Part shown: positions 52,389-63,479 of the stretch, piece after piece | Numbering within the stretch: position 1 is the stretch's first letter | How the letters are laid out: each line of letters begins with the position of its first letter | NCBI GenBank assembly: GCA_038503065.1 | Contig: JBCAMK010000005.1 | Span: forward strand, 1,116,001-1,180,000 | DNA length: 64,000 nt | Direction: 5' to 3' | Source of the DNA: Paragyromitra xinjiangensis | Lineage: Eukaryota > Ascomycota > Pezizomycetes > Pezizales > Discinaceae | Position numbers and translations under genes: made by a program | Notes under the pieces: model-generated | Database searches by the model: none | The model's input: only the letters and a program-made list of their open reading frames with translations | Told to the model about the DNA's origin: nothing

Positions 52389-53807
52389 ATGGCTCAACCT
52401 GGACCCTCCACCGCACAATCCCTCTTTGACACTGGCCCCCAGGGCCTCACCACAGATTCACAATATCAGGACGAAGCCCTGATGCATGAACTCCCTGACG
52501 ACTCCACCCCCAACTGGTTTCGTGACTTCTCTGTTACAGAGGATTACATGCCTGAAATCCCCGACGACGGCAATACGGAGCAGTTCACAACCTGGCTCTT
52601 GAAGTCCAGCTTTGCTCGCCTTAATTCCCAAACTGAGGAAAACAACACCCACCTCCTCGCCAAAATAACCATGCAGGAGAATGATATTCTCAGGCTAACG
52701 GATCAGACTAAGATCCTCCAAGAAATGGTTGGGAAACTATCCACCACCCTCAATAACATGGCCAGGTCCTTACAAACCATCGACAAGAACACCAGCCAAC
52801 CCACCCGCCCCTCTGCACCTGCCAACAATCAACAACAGAAACCACCTCAAACAGCCCAGAAACCCCAGGTCCCACTGCTAAATAATGGCAAGCCTATGAC
52901 CTATGCACAAGCAGCAAACGCCCCCGCAGACCCATTCACCTAAGTCAACAAGGGCAATAAGAAGAAGAAGGCCCTTCCACCCAAATTATTCCAACCACAG
53001 TTCACGGCCATAAACCGTCAAATCATTTTGGAAACCTCAGGCGACCTCCCCCCAGCCCTCACCAACAATTCCTTACTCGCCGCCATAAACAAGGAACTTG
53101 CCCCACGCAACACTTCAATCCTTATCTGCACCAAGACTGCAAGACACAACTTCGTGCTCACCACACGCCCCGACGAGTCCGCTGAACAAATATGCTCAGC
53201 CTACTCCAAAGAGATCGAAACAGCGTGCACCCTGCTACAAATCCCTCTTTCCGATGCGCGACCCAACTCTAAATAGTCCAAATATATTATTCATGGCATC
53301 CCCACCAAAGCAACCATGACGGAGGTAGCAGAACAAATGGCCATTTCAGTCCCTACTTTTACCCTTGCCCAAGTTCCCAGGTGGCTCACCACCCCAGAAG
53401 CAAGAGCCAGCAAGACCCACTCCGCCATCGTCATTGCCCTCCCCCAGAAGTTTACCATGGAAACCCTTGGTCTACACCAGGTCCCTCTCTTCAACTCGTT
53501 CTGCCGTATACAGGAGTACATTGCCGTCTCTCCCACCACCCAATGCCCTAAGTGCCAGGAATTCGGACACCACCAACAAACCTGCAAAAAAGATTTCAAA
53601 TGTGCAATTTGTGCAGAAGCTCACGAAACCATCAAGCACCCTTGCGCCACAGCAGGCTGCCCCACTGGCACCAAATGCACCCACCCACCCATCCGCTGCG
53701 CCAACTGCAATCAAGGCCATAAAGCCTATGAGCGCAAAGTCTGCATCGCATACACTAAGCTCACTGAGAGCCTTAAATCCTCCCGAACTAACAATACCAA
53801 CGCTTAA
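52389..53807 (+). pseudogene. LINE1 copy 4 ORF1 with two nonsense codons
   Basis: ATG 52389 is followed by the usual ORF1 frame. A TAA at 52941-52943 replaces a Lys codon and a TAG at 53274-53276 replaces a Trp codon. The frame otherwise continues with all three knuckles to the TAATG junction. It is a decayed copy. Confidence 0.9.
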
Positions 53808-54670
53808 TGGAGATACAACCTCCCACAACAGGCATAGCCATGGTGCAGCAGCTGAACTGCGCCAAAGGACAGGCCTCCACTCTTTCAGCTATTTCACATT
53901 TTGATCACTCTCAACACATCCTCATCCTCATGCTACAGGAACCATGGCTCGACCATAACACACTCCCACCCAACTCCAGAACTGCGGACGCATATTATCC
54001 CTCCCCGTCACCCAAAGTTATTATTTACATTAAGAAAAATCTAAAAAACACAAAAATAATCACCACACTTTCACCCAATCCTAACATAATTTCCATTCTC
54101 ATTAAGATTCCTCATCTCACATTCGAGATCTGCAACATCTATATACAACCTCGCAGCAGCGCCAACAATCATCATCTCCCGCTTTTTTCTCACCATTTTC
54201 ATCAAAACACAATTCTAGCAGGGGACTTCAACCTACACCACCCTTGGTGGTATGGTCCCATTTCCGAAAGCTATCAACACCTATTTTCGCACCGTATTGC
54301 ATTAACGGAACAAATTACAAATTGGCTCGATACCAACAACTTCCGCCTCCTCAACAAACCAGGAATCCCCACCCACTTCCCCAGAAATGGACAAAGATCC
54401 AGCATCGTCGATCTCACCATGGTAAGAGGCCTCACTGACACCTGCGGACCTTGGTCAGCCCCCCCCAATTGCCCACACAATTCCGACCATGTTTCCCTAC
54501 ACACCACACTTTACATCCATCCTCCAGAATATTCCAGTCAACGGCTATATTCCAAAACAAACTGGCCTCTTTTCCATAATATCATCCAGGAAGCAGCCAT
54601 TCCCTTCAACTACTCCAACGAAGAGAAAGCCAATTCCACCCTCACGCTCATCACAAACACCATCAACCTG
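53807..54670 (+). pseudogene. LINE1 copy 4 ORF2, endonuclease part only
   Basis: The open frame covers the APE-like endonuclease (LQEPW, AGDFNLHHPWW, NSDHVSL) and stops being LINE sequence at 54670 because of the Plavaka-type insertion. RT and RNase H are absent here. Confidence 0.9.
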
Positions 54671-55219
54671 CATCAGCAAAAATAATTATCGCCTCCTGGA
54701 GTTTGGGCATGTCTCCCCGGGAGGCAATTTTCTCCCTGACCTCCATGTGCTCCCTGACCTCCTTGAGGAGTGGTCGCGCTACTACATCCTCATGGAGGAT
54801 ATACCTAATCCTTTCGACTCCAGCCATCTCCTGGAGGAAATGACTACTCTTCGTCGCTGCAGTCAACTCGTGGAGCGCCTAACAACTTCTTCATATCTCT
54901 AGGAGGATAATGCTTCTCTTTCCCGCAAAGTTTCAGGAGTTTTGCTTAGTAATTGCAGCCAAGCACGTGGTATCTAGATTTGATTGGCTCTATTCGCTTG
55001 ATTGATACAGTATTGCCACGTAGGATATTAAGTATCCTACGCCTACTCCCATCCTTTGCCTACTTCCATCCTTCGCCCACTTCCATCTCTCATCTACTCT
55101 ATGTTCTCCGAGTCTCTGACTATATACAAGCTCCCACGGTCCCCAATCCTTGAGGATGCCCTGTCTCCCAATCCACCCATGTTCCCACGTTCCTAGTCCT
55201 GCGAGGATACTCAGTATCC
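54671..55219. other. Left subterminal region of the Plavaka-type element
   Basis: 549 bp without a gene. CTCCTGGAGT, CTCCCCGGGAGG, CTCCTGGAGGA and CTAGGAGGAT words occur, the kind of subterminal repeats that transposases bind. An inverted pair AGGATATTAAGTATCCTA lies at about 55020-55040. Confidence 0.5.
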
Positions 55220-58200
55220 TCAATTCTCTAAAGTATAGATCTCATTAAACGTTGTAAGGTCAATTCGGTTGTTGACTAGCCATTTAGTATTATTCTCTTG
55301 GAGCTCCGGCTGCTCGGGAATGAGATGCGCGATTCCCATGATATTCTTTATCCCTACAATGAATCGATCATCCGTCAACCTAGTAGATACTCTCACCATC
55401 CCATGGATGCCCGTAATCCTCCCTCCACCCGGAGAGGCTCGTAGCATCCTCACAAGGACTAGTCGATGTGTATACCGTGTATGAGGATCTCGAATCTTAA
55501 AAAGGCAAAGCACTTTGGCTGGAAGGCGTCCTCGAAGAGCGCCAAACTGGCCCTCGTCTCCTACCTGGACCCACACCCAATCGTTTCGTGGAGCCTGACA
55601 CCTAAACGCTCGCTCCCCTGTGCATCTCACACGATGAAGCTCAAACTCCTCAGGTTGCTGGAACTTTGGCACAGGGACTCGAAGGTGAGAGAACATCTCA
55701 GCTGGGTATGTAAGAAGAGCCTCTGTATCCTCCTCAAGACGACGCTCATCCTTCAAATTCTGACTGCTGTAATATAGTATTCGTTCTGGTAGATCCGGGA
55801 TATTCATTTGGGAGATGATGTCATGCAGAAGGGAAACCTTCGCCTGTCGACCACACAATCGCCGGAGGGATGCCCTTTCTCCTGTATGTTGGACCTTCGA
55901 TCGTCTGGGTTTAAGGATATCGTGCAGCTGCGAATTGGGAGGCTCGGCATCCCCATAATTGGGAGGCTCAGCATCCCTAAAAAGGGCCCGGAGGTTCAAT
56001 ATACGCATACCCAATGCTTGTCGACGTGCGTAGTAGTGCAGGATTTGCTTCGTCGAATCGTTTTTGTTGGATGCCCTATATCCTTCTTTGATCTGCTGCC
56101 GATGTGCCGTCTCCCCAACCTCAGTAGAAAACATGGGGATCCCTCCATACCGCTCAACGTGCTCATGGAAGTGCGTTAAGAGGTGCATCTTTGGAAAGTT
56201 GAAGTGGCTTTCTTCCTGCTGCGTTTCAACGAGTAGCTCCCTCCTCTCAAGCCTATCTGCATCCTTCAATCGTCTTTTTTTGGATCCTGTAGGAGGAGGC
56301 CTGGCATCCTGCGATAGCTTCAAGCGTTTGACTGTTGCGCGTGCCTTTGCGCTTGCCTTCTTGGAAGCTCTGAATTCTAGGAAGATATCTTTATGCTTAT
56401 GGAAGTCGGCCAGATACTGGTCCATATATCGCAAGGTTTCAGGTGTATGGCTCCGATACTGTGCCATAAGGTGGAAATCGATAAAACTCCGCACGCAAAG
56501 GATAGCTCGCTTGAAAGGATATAGCTCATCCTTCGAAGGATTGAGCAGCGCAACTGCAAAAGCCCCGAGAAGGATACGGCCGAGATTGCGCATCTCCTTG
56601 CCCTGCCACTGGGAAACCTCTCGATAGGCTTTAGTTGGCCTAGCCAGGCCTGGGAAGGGGGGTATCGACATCCAGACTTCGTCAAATGCCTGCTGCCTCT
56701 TGTGCTTCTCGAGGAAGCTCTCTATCCACTCCATCAAATGCTTCAATATACCGAGATATATATTATGCAGGAGGTCTGGCTTGTGGAGGTCTCCAGCGCG
56801 AGGGAGATGTGGCATCCCCCAAAAGACGTTGAATGGCGCTTTCAGCCCTCGTTCAGCAAGATACTCCAATTCCTGAGGATCCCCAGTATCGGCAAAGGAT
56901 TGAGCCACTTTCTGATACTCCTTGTCGTTTCGCTTTGGGCTGCTGACGAGCTCACCAAGTTGGTCTGGCTTGACTTCGCACTTTGGGCAAGCGTTTTGCT
57001 GTAGGTTGTGGAGTTGGCAATGCTCTGCGTGGTCAGCCATCCAAGCACAAAGGATTGGATAGCACATTCGGTACTGAGCATCCGCACATGCTAATCGGAT
57101 TCCAGTCATCCCAGCCTCTTTCATATCCTTGAAAAGGATGCTGAGGACCTCGTATAATATATCTCTATTGGCTTCTCGGCGGAGCCTATTGGTTGAATTG
57201 TCTTTGGTAAACTTTGGAGGGATCGGGAGGAGTGCCACGAGAATCATAGCCATATTCGTTGGCTTATTTCGAACTTCGGAAGGGATATTCCCTATCGTCA
57301 AGTAGATTGGCCAAGCCTTCTTATCACCTGAGAAATTGGTGAGATGTGTGCCATCCGAGCCGCAGATGACTGGAATCACCGTGGCTCCGTGAGGTAAGCT
57401 TTCCTAGCCACGAGAATTAGCAGAATAATAGATATTTGGGAGCAAATAGCTAACCTGTACTTCCCACCACCAGTCTGCTGTATGGAGCTCAGAATACATC
57501 CTCTCTCCGCTGTTGTTGTATTCTCGAACTGGACGATAGACCATATCCTCGGCATATGCTGGCTGTTTGAGCAAATATTGGATACAGGCCAGTATTGGCC
57601 TGAAGTAATACCACGTCACTCTCTTCCTCATCCCTTCAATGACTTCACAACTCCCTCGCTGCCAGTGCGCTTGGCCTAAATCCGGATCTATCCTATCGAG
57701 GAGTCTGTACATCGTATGGGCAGACCTAAATCCTGGCGTAGGAGTGCAGAGCCCCTCGTTGAAATACTCGTTGATACGGGTTTTTGCTATTCCACTCTCT
57801 ATTATCCACCTAGCGAGCTTGAAGTCAAAAGCCGTCTCAAATGGAGTGTATGGGTTTGAGAGGAGGAACTCCACAACCTCCTGATGATCCTCCACATCCC
57901 CCAAAGAGCACGCTGCATCGGTATATTGAATTATCCTTGGGCTAGATAGCTGCATGGGTCCTGTACCATTATTCGCGTCGTCATCCTCCGTATCGGATGG
58001 TGAAGGATTCTCATTATCCTCCTCATTTCCGCCTACAGTGCTCCCATTTGATGACCCACCTCCGGAGCATATGTCTTCCCAATCACTGTCTGGATTCTGT
58101 CGGCGCCATGAACCAACTCCTGAGCCATCCTCCTCATCCTCTTCGGATTGAGAGCCTCCTTGGCCAAATACCAGTGCGATGGAGGCATACTTAGGGTGGA

Positions 58201-58288
58201 TAGCCATCATATGAGCATGCAACGACAGAGCTGAGCTGTAAGTGCGGCGGCACAATGGGCAGCGGGATCTTGGAGCCTCCGAATCCAT
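55220..58288 (-). CDS. Plavaka-type transposase with C2H2 finger (two exons, 1005 aa)
   Basis: Exon 1 is 58288-57455 and exon 2 is 57403-55220, with a 51-nt intron (GTTAGC...CTAAT...GGCTAG) that joins them in frame. Residues 10-31 form a C2H2 finger (CPLC...HAHMMAIH), followed by an acidic linker. Exon 2 begins with the conserved-looking VIPVICGSDGTHLTNFSGDKK and AWPIYLTIGNIP. Later come the central AQYRSHTPETLRYMDQYLADF, HFNFPKMHLLTHFHEHVERYG, and FSTEVGETAHRQQIKEGYRASNKND. This order is the signature of the Plavaka transposase family (RNase H-fold). It should bind the element ends in the nucleus and cut there. The frame is intact. Confidence 0.88.
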
Positions 58289-59026
58289 ATCAACTTGAAG
58301 GATACTGTGTATCGGCTGTGGAGCAAGATGCTAGGGGTGGGATGCTGGAGCTCGTTTCAAGTTGGGAGTAGAATGCACCCTCCGGGTTGATTCTGGTCCT
58401 GGAAGGAAGTATGATATCAATACTCGCTAAGAGAAATTAGGATGCTGACACTCGCTGATAGAAAATAGGATATTTGCTCACTAATGGGAGGATGCAGACA
58501 GGAGCTTGCGCGGGAACGGAATGTTGCCCCGTGGAGGATTTGCCGCGATCGCTGGAAATCAGCCTCGGGGATGCTAATGCCGAGGAGAAGTAGGATGCTG
58601 AGAGGGGGTAGGATACTGGAAGGGAGTAGGATGCTGTAACTCGCTGAAGTGGAGTGATATTGGTCGCTAGAGTAGGATTCTGCTGCTTGCAAAGGTAGGA
58701 AGCTCTTGCTGCTGCTCGTTGGAGTTCAGGGGGTGTTGATATGAAGTTGAAATATGGGAGCAGGCTAATCCCAAAATAGGAGGTGTAGGCGTCGCTTAGT
58801 GGTTTCAAGGTGGGTTAGGGTTGGCCTGCGCACAGATCCTATCAATACCTCACATATGACCTCATAAACCCTGCCAGGGCAAACAAATCCTGCTTCTCCT
58901 CCTCTTCAGCTTCCTCTTCAGCTTCCTCCTCGCTCTCCTCCATCCTCTGCAACCTTCTCTCCTAGCTTGCCTAAGCTCGCGATACCATATATCCTTCCTA
59001 AACCAACTTGATATTACTATTTCAAG
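58289..59026. promoter_or_regulatory. Divergent promoter region with repeated GTAGGATGCTG / ACTCGCTG words
   Basis: 738 bp separate the transposase from the plus-strand gene 2. They contain several GTAGGATGCTG, GGGTAGGATACTGG and AACTCGCTGA-type words and no convincing ORF. As the only spacer between divergent starts, it must hold both promoters; the repeats are candidates for transposase or regulator binding. Confidence 0.45.
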
Positions 59027-60664
59027 ATGTCCAATATCCTCAAATCGGCAGTAGACTCCGCGGGGAAAACTCAGCAGTGGGCGGTGAGCAAACTCCATAG
59101 CGCAGGGCATCTTGATACGTTGATGCTAATACAAATAGGCGGTGAATAACTCCAGTAAATCGAATCCAGAACCAGAACCAAGTGCTATTCAGAATCCTGC
59201 GAAAGATAAAGAGACTCCCTCGAAAGAACGAAAACGCCCGTCCAGTAGCGACGGCTATCAACTCAGAAAGTTTGCCCGCCTCTCCGCAGCTCCTTCCTCT
59301 CCTTCATCTCCTACTCCTCGCACTCGGAGGACTGATATCGCGACTCCCCCCCCAACTCAAGCTTGGCGCCTCTTTTTGGACCAGGTACTTATACCATTCA
59401 AGGATACACAGTCTCCTTCTCTCCCCATGGCTGCTCTAGATAAAGGTAAAGGCAAAGCTAAGGAACCATTGAAGGATCCGGAAACCCCAAAGGATACGGA
59501 GACTCCGAAGAAAGACCCAAAAGCTCCGGAGGAGCTTGAAACTCCAAAAAAGCCCGAAACGCCGAAGAAAGTGGTAATAAAGGGAAAAGCGCCAAAGAAG
59601 GAAACACCAAAAAAAAAACTCATGAAGGCCACTGACTATAAGCCACTCCTTGGGTTTAGAGAGGATAATCCTCATCATTATACCGTCCTTCGGAGTGATG
59701 TTGTATCCTATTTGAGGATGCATGGTATCCGAGGCATCGCTAATCCTACCGCAGAGGCATGGGCATCATTAACAGAATGGGCTACAGGGCATCATTCTAT
59801 TGTGACCTACCGCCCGAGGCATACAGAGGATAAAGAGCAGGTAGATCAGGCGATGCAGAGTCTCCTTCGGGATTGCCTGCATCAGGTGCAGCAGACGGAT
59901 ACCAAGATTCGTACGGAGCTAGAGGATACTGGTATGATCGAGAGAGAAAAGGATGTGGAAGGTAAGATTTTGTTTATGGCCCTCTATTTGTTTGACTGAA
60001 GGATGCTTACTATCGTGCGGGTGATTTAGAATTCAAAGAAGTCGCAGTCCGAGTGACGCTCTGTGACCCGGATGCCTGGTGGAGGGTTTCCACCAAGGAG
60101 ACTCGTTATCCCTGGGAAGCACCGGCTGGGGTCAATTGGGGTTTAGTCAAGTCTTGGGTTGCCATAATTAGTGCTCCTACCCTCAACGAGTGCCTTCGCG
60201 TAGCCACGAGGCGATTACCTGCGGGCCGTACTCCTCGAAGGATGCTAGGAGCCCTTGTGGATGCTGTTCCTGAAGAGGTTTCTGCGACTTACCCAATCTC
60301 TACCATTCTTGCCGATGATGAGGATGTTGCTGGCTGGCTGGCTCAGATACAGGGTCTAACCGCTCCGAGGATGCTGGTCATCCTTCATCGGGCCCCATAC
60401 GATGGTCCGGGCCCTAAAGGGGAGCCTGCGGAGGAGTATGATGGTTCAGATACGCCACCTGCGTCAGGGGACCCTGATTATTTTACGGCTGAAGCGCTTG
60501 CTGAAGCCTTGCTTGCGTTGAAGGGAGTGGAGGATAAGGGGAAAGCGAAGGATAAAGGGAAAGCGAAGGATAAGGGTAAGGGTAAAGTGAAGGGTAAGGG
60601 GAAAGCGAAGGATACGGAGGAAGTGGGTGATGATGATGATGATGAGCAAGCAGGCCCTGCTTGA
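59027..60664 (+). CDS. Accessory gene 2 of the Plavaka-type element (three exons, 504 aa)
   Basis: I do not recognise the family. My gene model: exon 1 59027-59083 (MSNILKSAVDSAGKTQQWA), exon 2 59139-59961, exon 3 60030-60664. The introns are 55 and 68 nt with GTGAGC...AATAG and GTAAGA...TTTAG; lengths sum to a multiple of three and both junctions are in frame. The N-terminal third is Ser/Pro-rich, then there are ETPKK-type Lys/Pro repeats, a compact central part (DYKPLLGFREDNPHHYTVL, then CDPDAWWRVSTKE) and a C-terminal KGKAKDKGK repeat ending in an acidic tail. The basic repeats suggest a nuclear or nucleic-acid role. Exon 1 is the least certain part. Confidence 0.6.
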
Positions 60665-61086
60665 ACGATTGGTATACTCCCTTCTGATGGCTATTACTAG
60701 ATCAGCAAATGCTTATAATATGGAACAGGAAAACGAAAGGTAGGGATATTGGGATTAGGGGCATCGGTTATTAGGATTGGTATTGGGATTAGGGGCACTT
60801 GATGGAGATTACCGCGAGGATGCAGGGCATCCTTTGATATTTGCTATCCGTGTATTTTTATTTTTTTATTTTTGGGAGGTCAAAGCGCTGCGTCAGTAGT
60901 ATTATGTTAGGGCTAGAGTTAATTCAAATATGTCTTAAAGATCAGACCGCACTCCTTATAAGCATCACCCCCAGAGGTCCTGAGGATTCTCTCTCTCCTC
61001 CATACGCTCTTCTCTCTCCTCCATACGATCTTCTCTCTCGTACGATATCACCTACCCCTTCCAAATCATATATTCTCCATCCAAGG
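60665..61086. other. Spacer between accessory genes 2 and 3
   Basis: 422 bp with GGGATTAGGGGCA and TTGGTATTGGGATT repeats near 60745-60800, GAGGATGCAGGGCATCC at about 60816 and a CTCTCTCCTCCATACG duplication near 61000-61030. I see no gene in it; it presumably holds the terminator of gene 2 and the promoter of gene 3. Confidence 0.4.
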
Positions 61087-63027
61087 ATGACAGCCATCCG
61101 CAAGAGAAACCTCGAAGCAGCAAAACGAATGCCACCACCCCCTCGCCCCTCCGAAACAAGAAGGAGAAGGCGTATCGTGGATCCGGAAGCTGAGCCCCTC
61201 AATTATAGTCGACGTGGCAGAGAAAGAGAAAGAGGACTGGCATCGCAGGAGGAGGAGGCGGAGGAGGAGGAGGAGGAGGAGGAAGAGGAGGAGGAAGCCG
61301 AGGAGGAGGCTGAGGAGGAAGTAGATGAAGAAAATTCAGCGGACGAAGACTTCTATGAGGATGAGCAAGCTCCCCCCCCAAGTCAGAACCGGACCAAAAG
61401 ACCACAGACGAAGATACAGGCTGCTGCGTCTGAAATGGCTCGTAATGCTATCTATCGAGGGCAGGCTCGCTTGGTAGGAACTCCTGAGGATAATGCAAAT
61501 CCTAAATTATCGAGAGCTTTTCTAACTGATATAGTGTGTCCCCGAACCCCTTGAGCAGGCGCCAGCTCGGCGAGCTAGGCCAGGCCGCCCTCCGGCAACT
61601 CCCGCCAATTCTCCAAATCGTAGCAGTGGAAGGTCTGTATCTCCCAGGGGCGATGCAGAGAGTCGTAGTGGAGGTGACCTCCATAGAAGGAGTAGCAGAA
61701 GCGTATATTTGTTGGGAGAGCCTTTCCGTGCCTTGGTCCATGCATCTCAGGAGGATATCCTGCAGAAGACCCTGTTTTGTGAGCCCCTGCCATCTGCTGA
61801 GACGTTGCTCAAGTGGATACGTACTGCTTGGGCGAAGGCTTCGGAGGATATGGAGCGTCAGGCTCCTCTGGAGGCAGCTTGTTCTCGTCAGGTAATCACT
61901 CCCAACCCACGGACTACTACCCACAGCTGGTCAGATTTGCTTGCCTTAGAGAGCTTGGAACTGACGACAGAAAACATTTGGCAGGTAATTACCCCTTTCC
62001 TGAAGGATACTGCATATCCTCACATGAGATATAGATTAGCCAGCAACACTGCCGCGTGCGCTCTCACCTCGTCAGTGCAGCCAAGGTGAGCATTATCCAG
62101 CTCTATGAGCTGGATGAGCATTATCCTGAGATTATTAGAAACAAAGTGGAGTATTTGCTAGTCAAGGACAGGTTTATGTGCCTTGAATCTACCATGGCGG
62201 TATGTCGAATTCGGGAGCAATAGGAGTAGGAAGCTGACCATCCTACTAGGATTTTAAGAATCGCTTTCTAAATGATACGATTGCTGAGCTCATCTTCCTC
62301 AAGTATTATAGGGGGAGGAGGATGAGGGGACGCTCCGATGCTGCGTTTAGCTCCTTAATCAATAAGGAGTTCGTTTGCTTTGTCACAGCAGCGCTCCAGT
62401 ACAATTTGAAAGCCTGGAGGACTGGCATGTATGTGGAGCCTGCAGACTTCACTAGGGAGACCTGTTATCGTACTGCTGCCCCCCCTTTCCACTCCTATAT
62501 CTTTCCGAGACCTAGGATGACTGACATCCTTTATAGCGGTCTGGCGCAGACACTGCAGCATGTGGGATACCATAGCACTCAAAGCTCCTGAATGGGAAGT
62601 GGAAGTTCTGCATGCGATTCGGTACGAGGTAGAGAGAAAGGTTGCCAGGGTGACTAGGAGGCCTGTGGACGAGTCGGCCACTCCTTGGAGCGATGATGAC
62701 GATGACGACGATCATATGGGTGAGTTACTGAGTCGCAAGCGGAAACGGGACTTCGAAAGAGGAGGCTATCAAGGTACTCGAAACAAAGCCAGGCGAAACG
62801 GTTCGGAGTCTCCTCATCCTGAGGATAGGGAGCAGGCACCGGGGCCTGTCAATATTCCTACCCTTCTCTTAGAGCAAGAAATCGAGAATGAGATCGAAAC
62901 TGAAGTTGATACCCCTCCTCCAACTCCTGCAGCTGATACTGGTCCTCCGACTACTGATGATATGCAGGTCGACCTTTCTGGGGCTGTGGCAAGCTTCGAG
63001 CGGGAAAGGGAGGCTGTGTATCTTTGA
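61087..63027 (+). CDS. Accessory gene 3, DUF6532-like (five exons, about 570 aa)
   Basis: My gene model: 61087-61473, 61535-61984, 62035-62199, 62250-62469 and 62537-63027. The introns are short (50-67 nt) with CTAAC/CTGAC branch-like sites and the exons sum to 571 codons. The donor of the last intron could also be at 62464. The N terminus is basic, then comes a long Glu run (about residues 58-80) and a Ser/Arg/Pro-rich segment. From exon 3 the protein becomes globular: EHYPEIIRNKVEYLLVKDRF, FKNRFLNDTIAELIFLKYY and FVCFVTAALQYNLKAWRTG. This resembles DUF6532 proteins, common in mushroom-forming fungi, but that is from memory of the pattern. The C terminus is acidic and Lys/Arg mixed. Its role is unknown; location inside the transposon suggests a mobility or regulatory factor. 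Confidence 0.6.
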
Positions 63028-63350
63028 GGGGATGTTTGGAGCTATGGAGGATACACTGCATCTTTCTCTTCGTTCGTTATTCGTCTGTCTTTTCGTTAGT
63101 CCTGAGGATACACCGCCTCTTTCCCTTTGTCTGTTTTTTTGTCTGTCGTTTAGTTAGTCTTGGGGGCTGTGGAGGATACACTGCATCTTTTCTTTCGTTG
63201 GTCGTTGGTCGTTGGTTTTGGGTCGTGGAGGATACACTGCATCGTTTCTTTGGTCCGTTTTTTAGTCTGTCTTTTGGTTAGCGTTAGGAGCTTAGGAGGA
63301 TACACTTCATCTTTTGTTTGGTTGGTCTCAATTTGCGGAGGATTATCTAT
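63028..63350. repeat. Array of GAGGATACACTGCATC units after gene 3
   Basis: About six imperfect copies of (G)GAGGATACACTGCATCTTT followed by CTTTCGTT-like words lie near 63046, 63103, 63173, 63229, 63295 and 63338, spaced roughly 45-70 bp. No gene is present. It may be a terminator region or part of the transposase-binding zone. Confidence 0.65.
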
Positions 63351-63479
63351 ATCGTATTTTGGTAGATTCTCGCTATAATAGTAATTTTAATCCGTATATG
63401 CTCTATTCCACAAGTCCGAGTGATATCATGTGAATAGCTTTAAACTCGGTCTGAAGCAAGGCTCCTGGGCGAGAATATG

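Larger units (their letters stand above)
52072..54670 (+). mobile_element. LINE1 copy 4 (3'-truncated by the Plavaka-type element)
   Basis: It begins at the end of the copy 3 tail with the same ACCTCATCCTGC start. It is the most diverged copy in the array. It is cut within the ORF2 endonuclease region at 54670, where CATCAGCAAAAA begins. The rest of the copy probably lies beyond the transposon, outside the window. Confidence 0.9.

Noticed and set aside
54700..54902. Small ORFs in the left subterminal region
   Set aside because: Short, on opposite strands over the same bases, in repeat-rich non-coding DNA.
61892..61926. Alternative 35-nt intron in gene 3 leading to the LVRFACLRELG frame
   Set aside because: Too short for a typical intron and it leads to a TAG at 62032; using the 50-nt intron 61985-62034 instead keeps the frame open without any stop.
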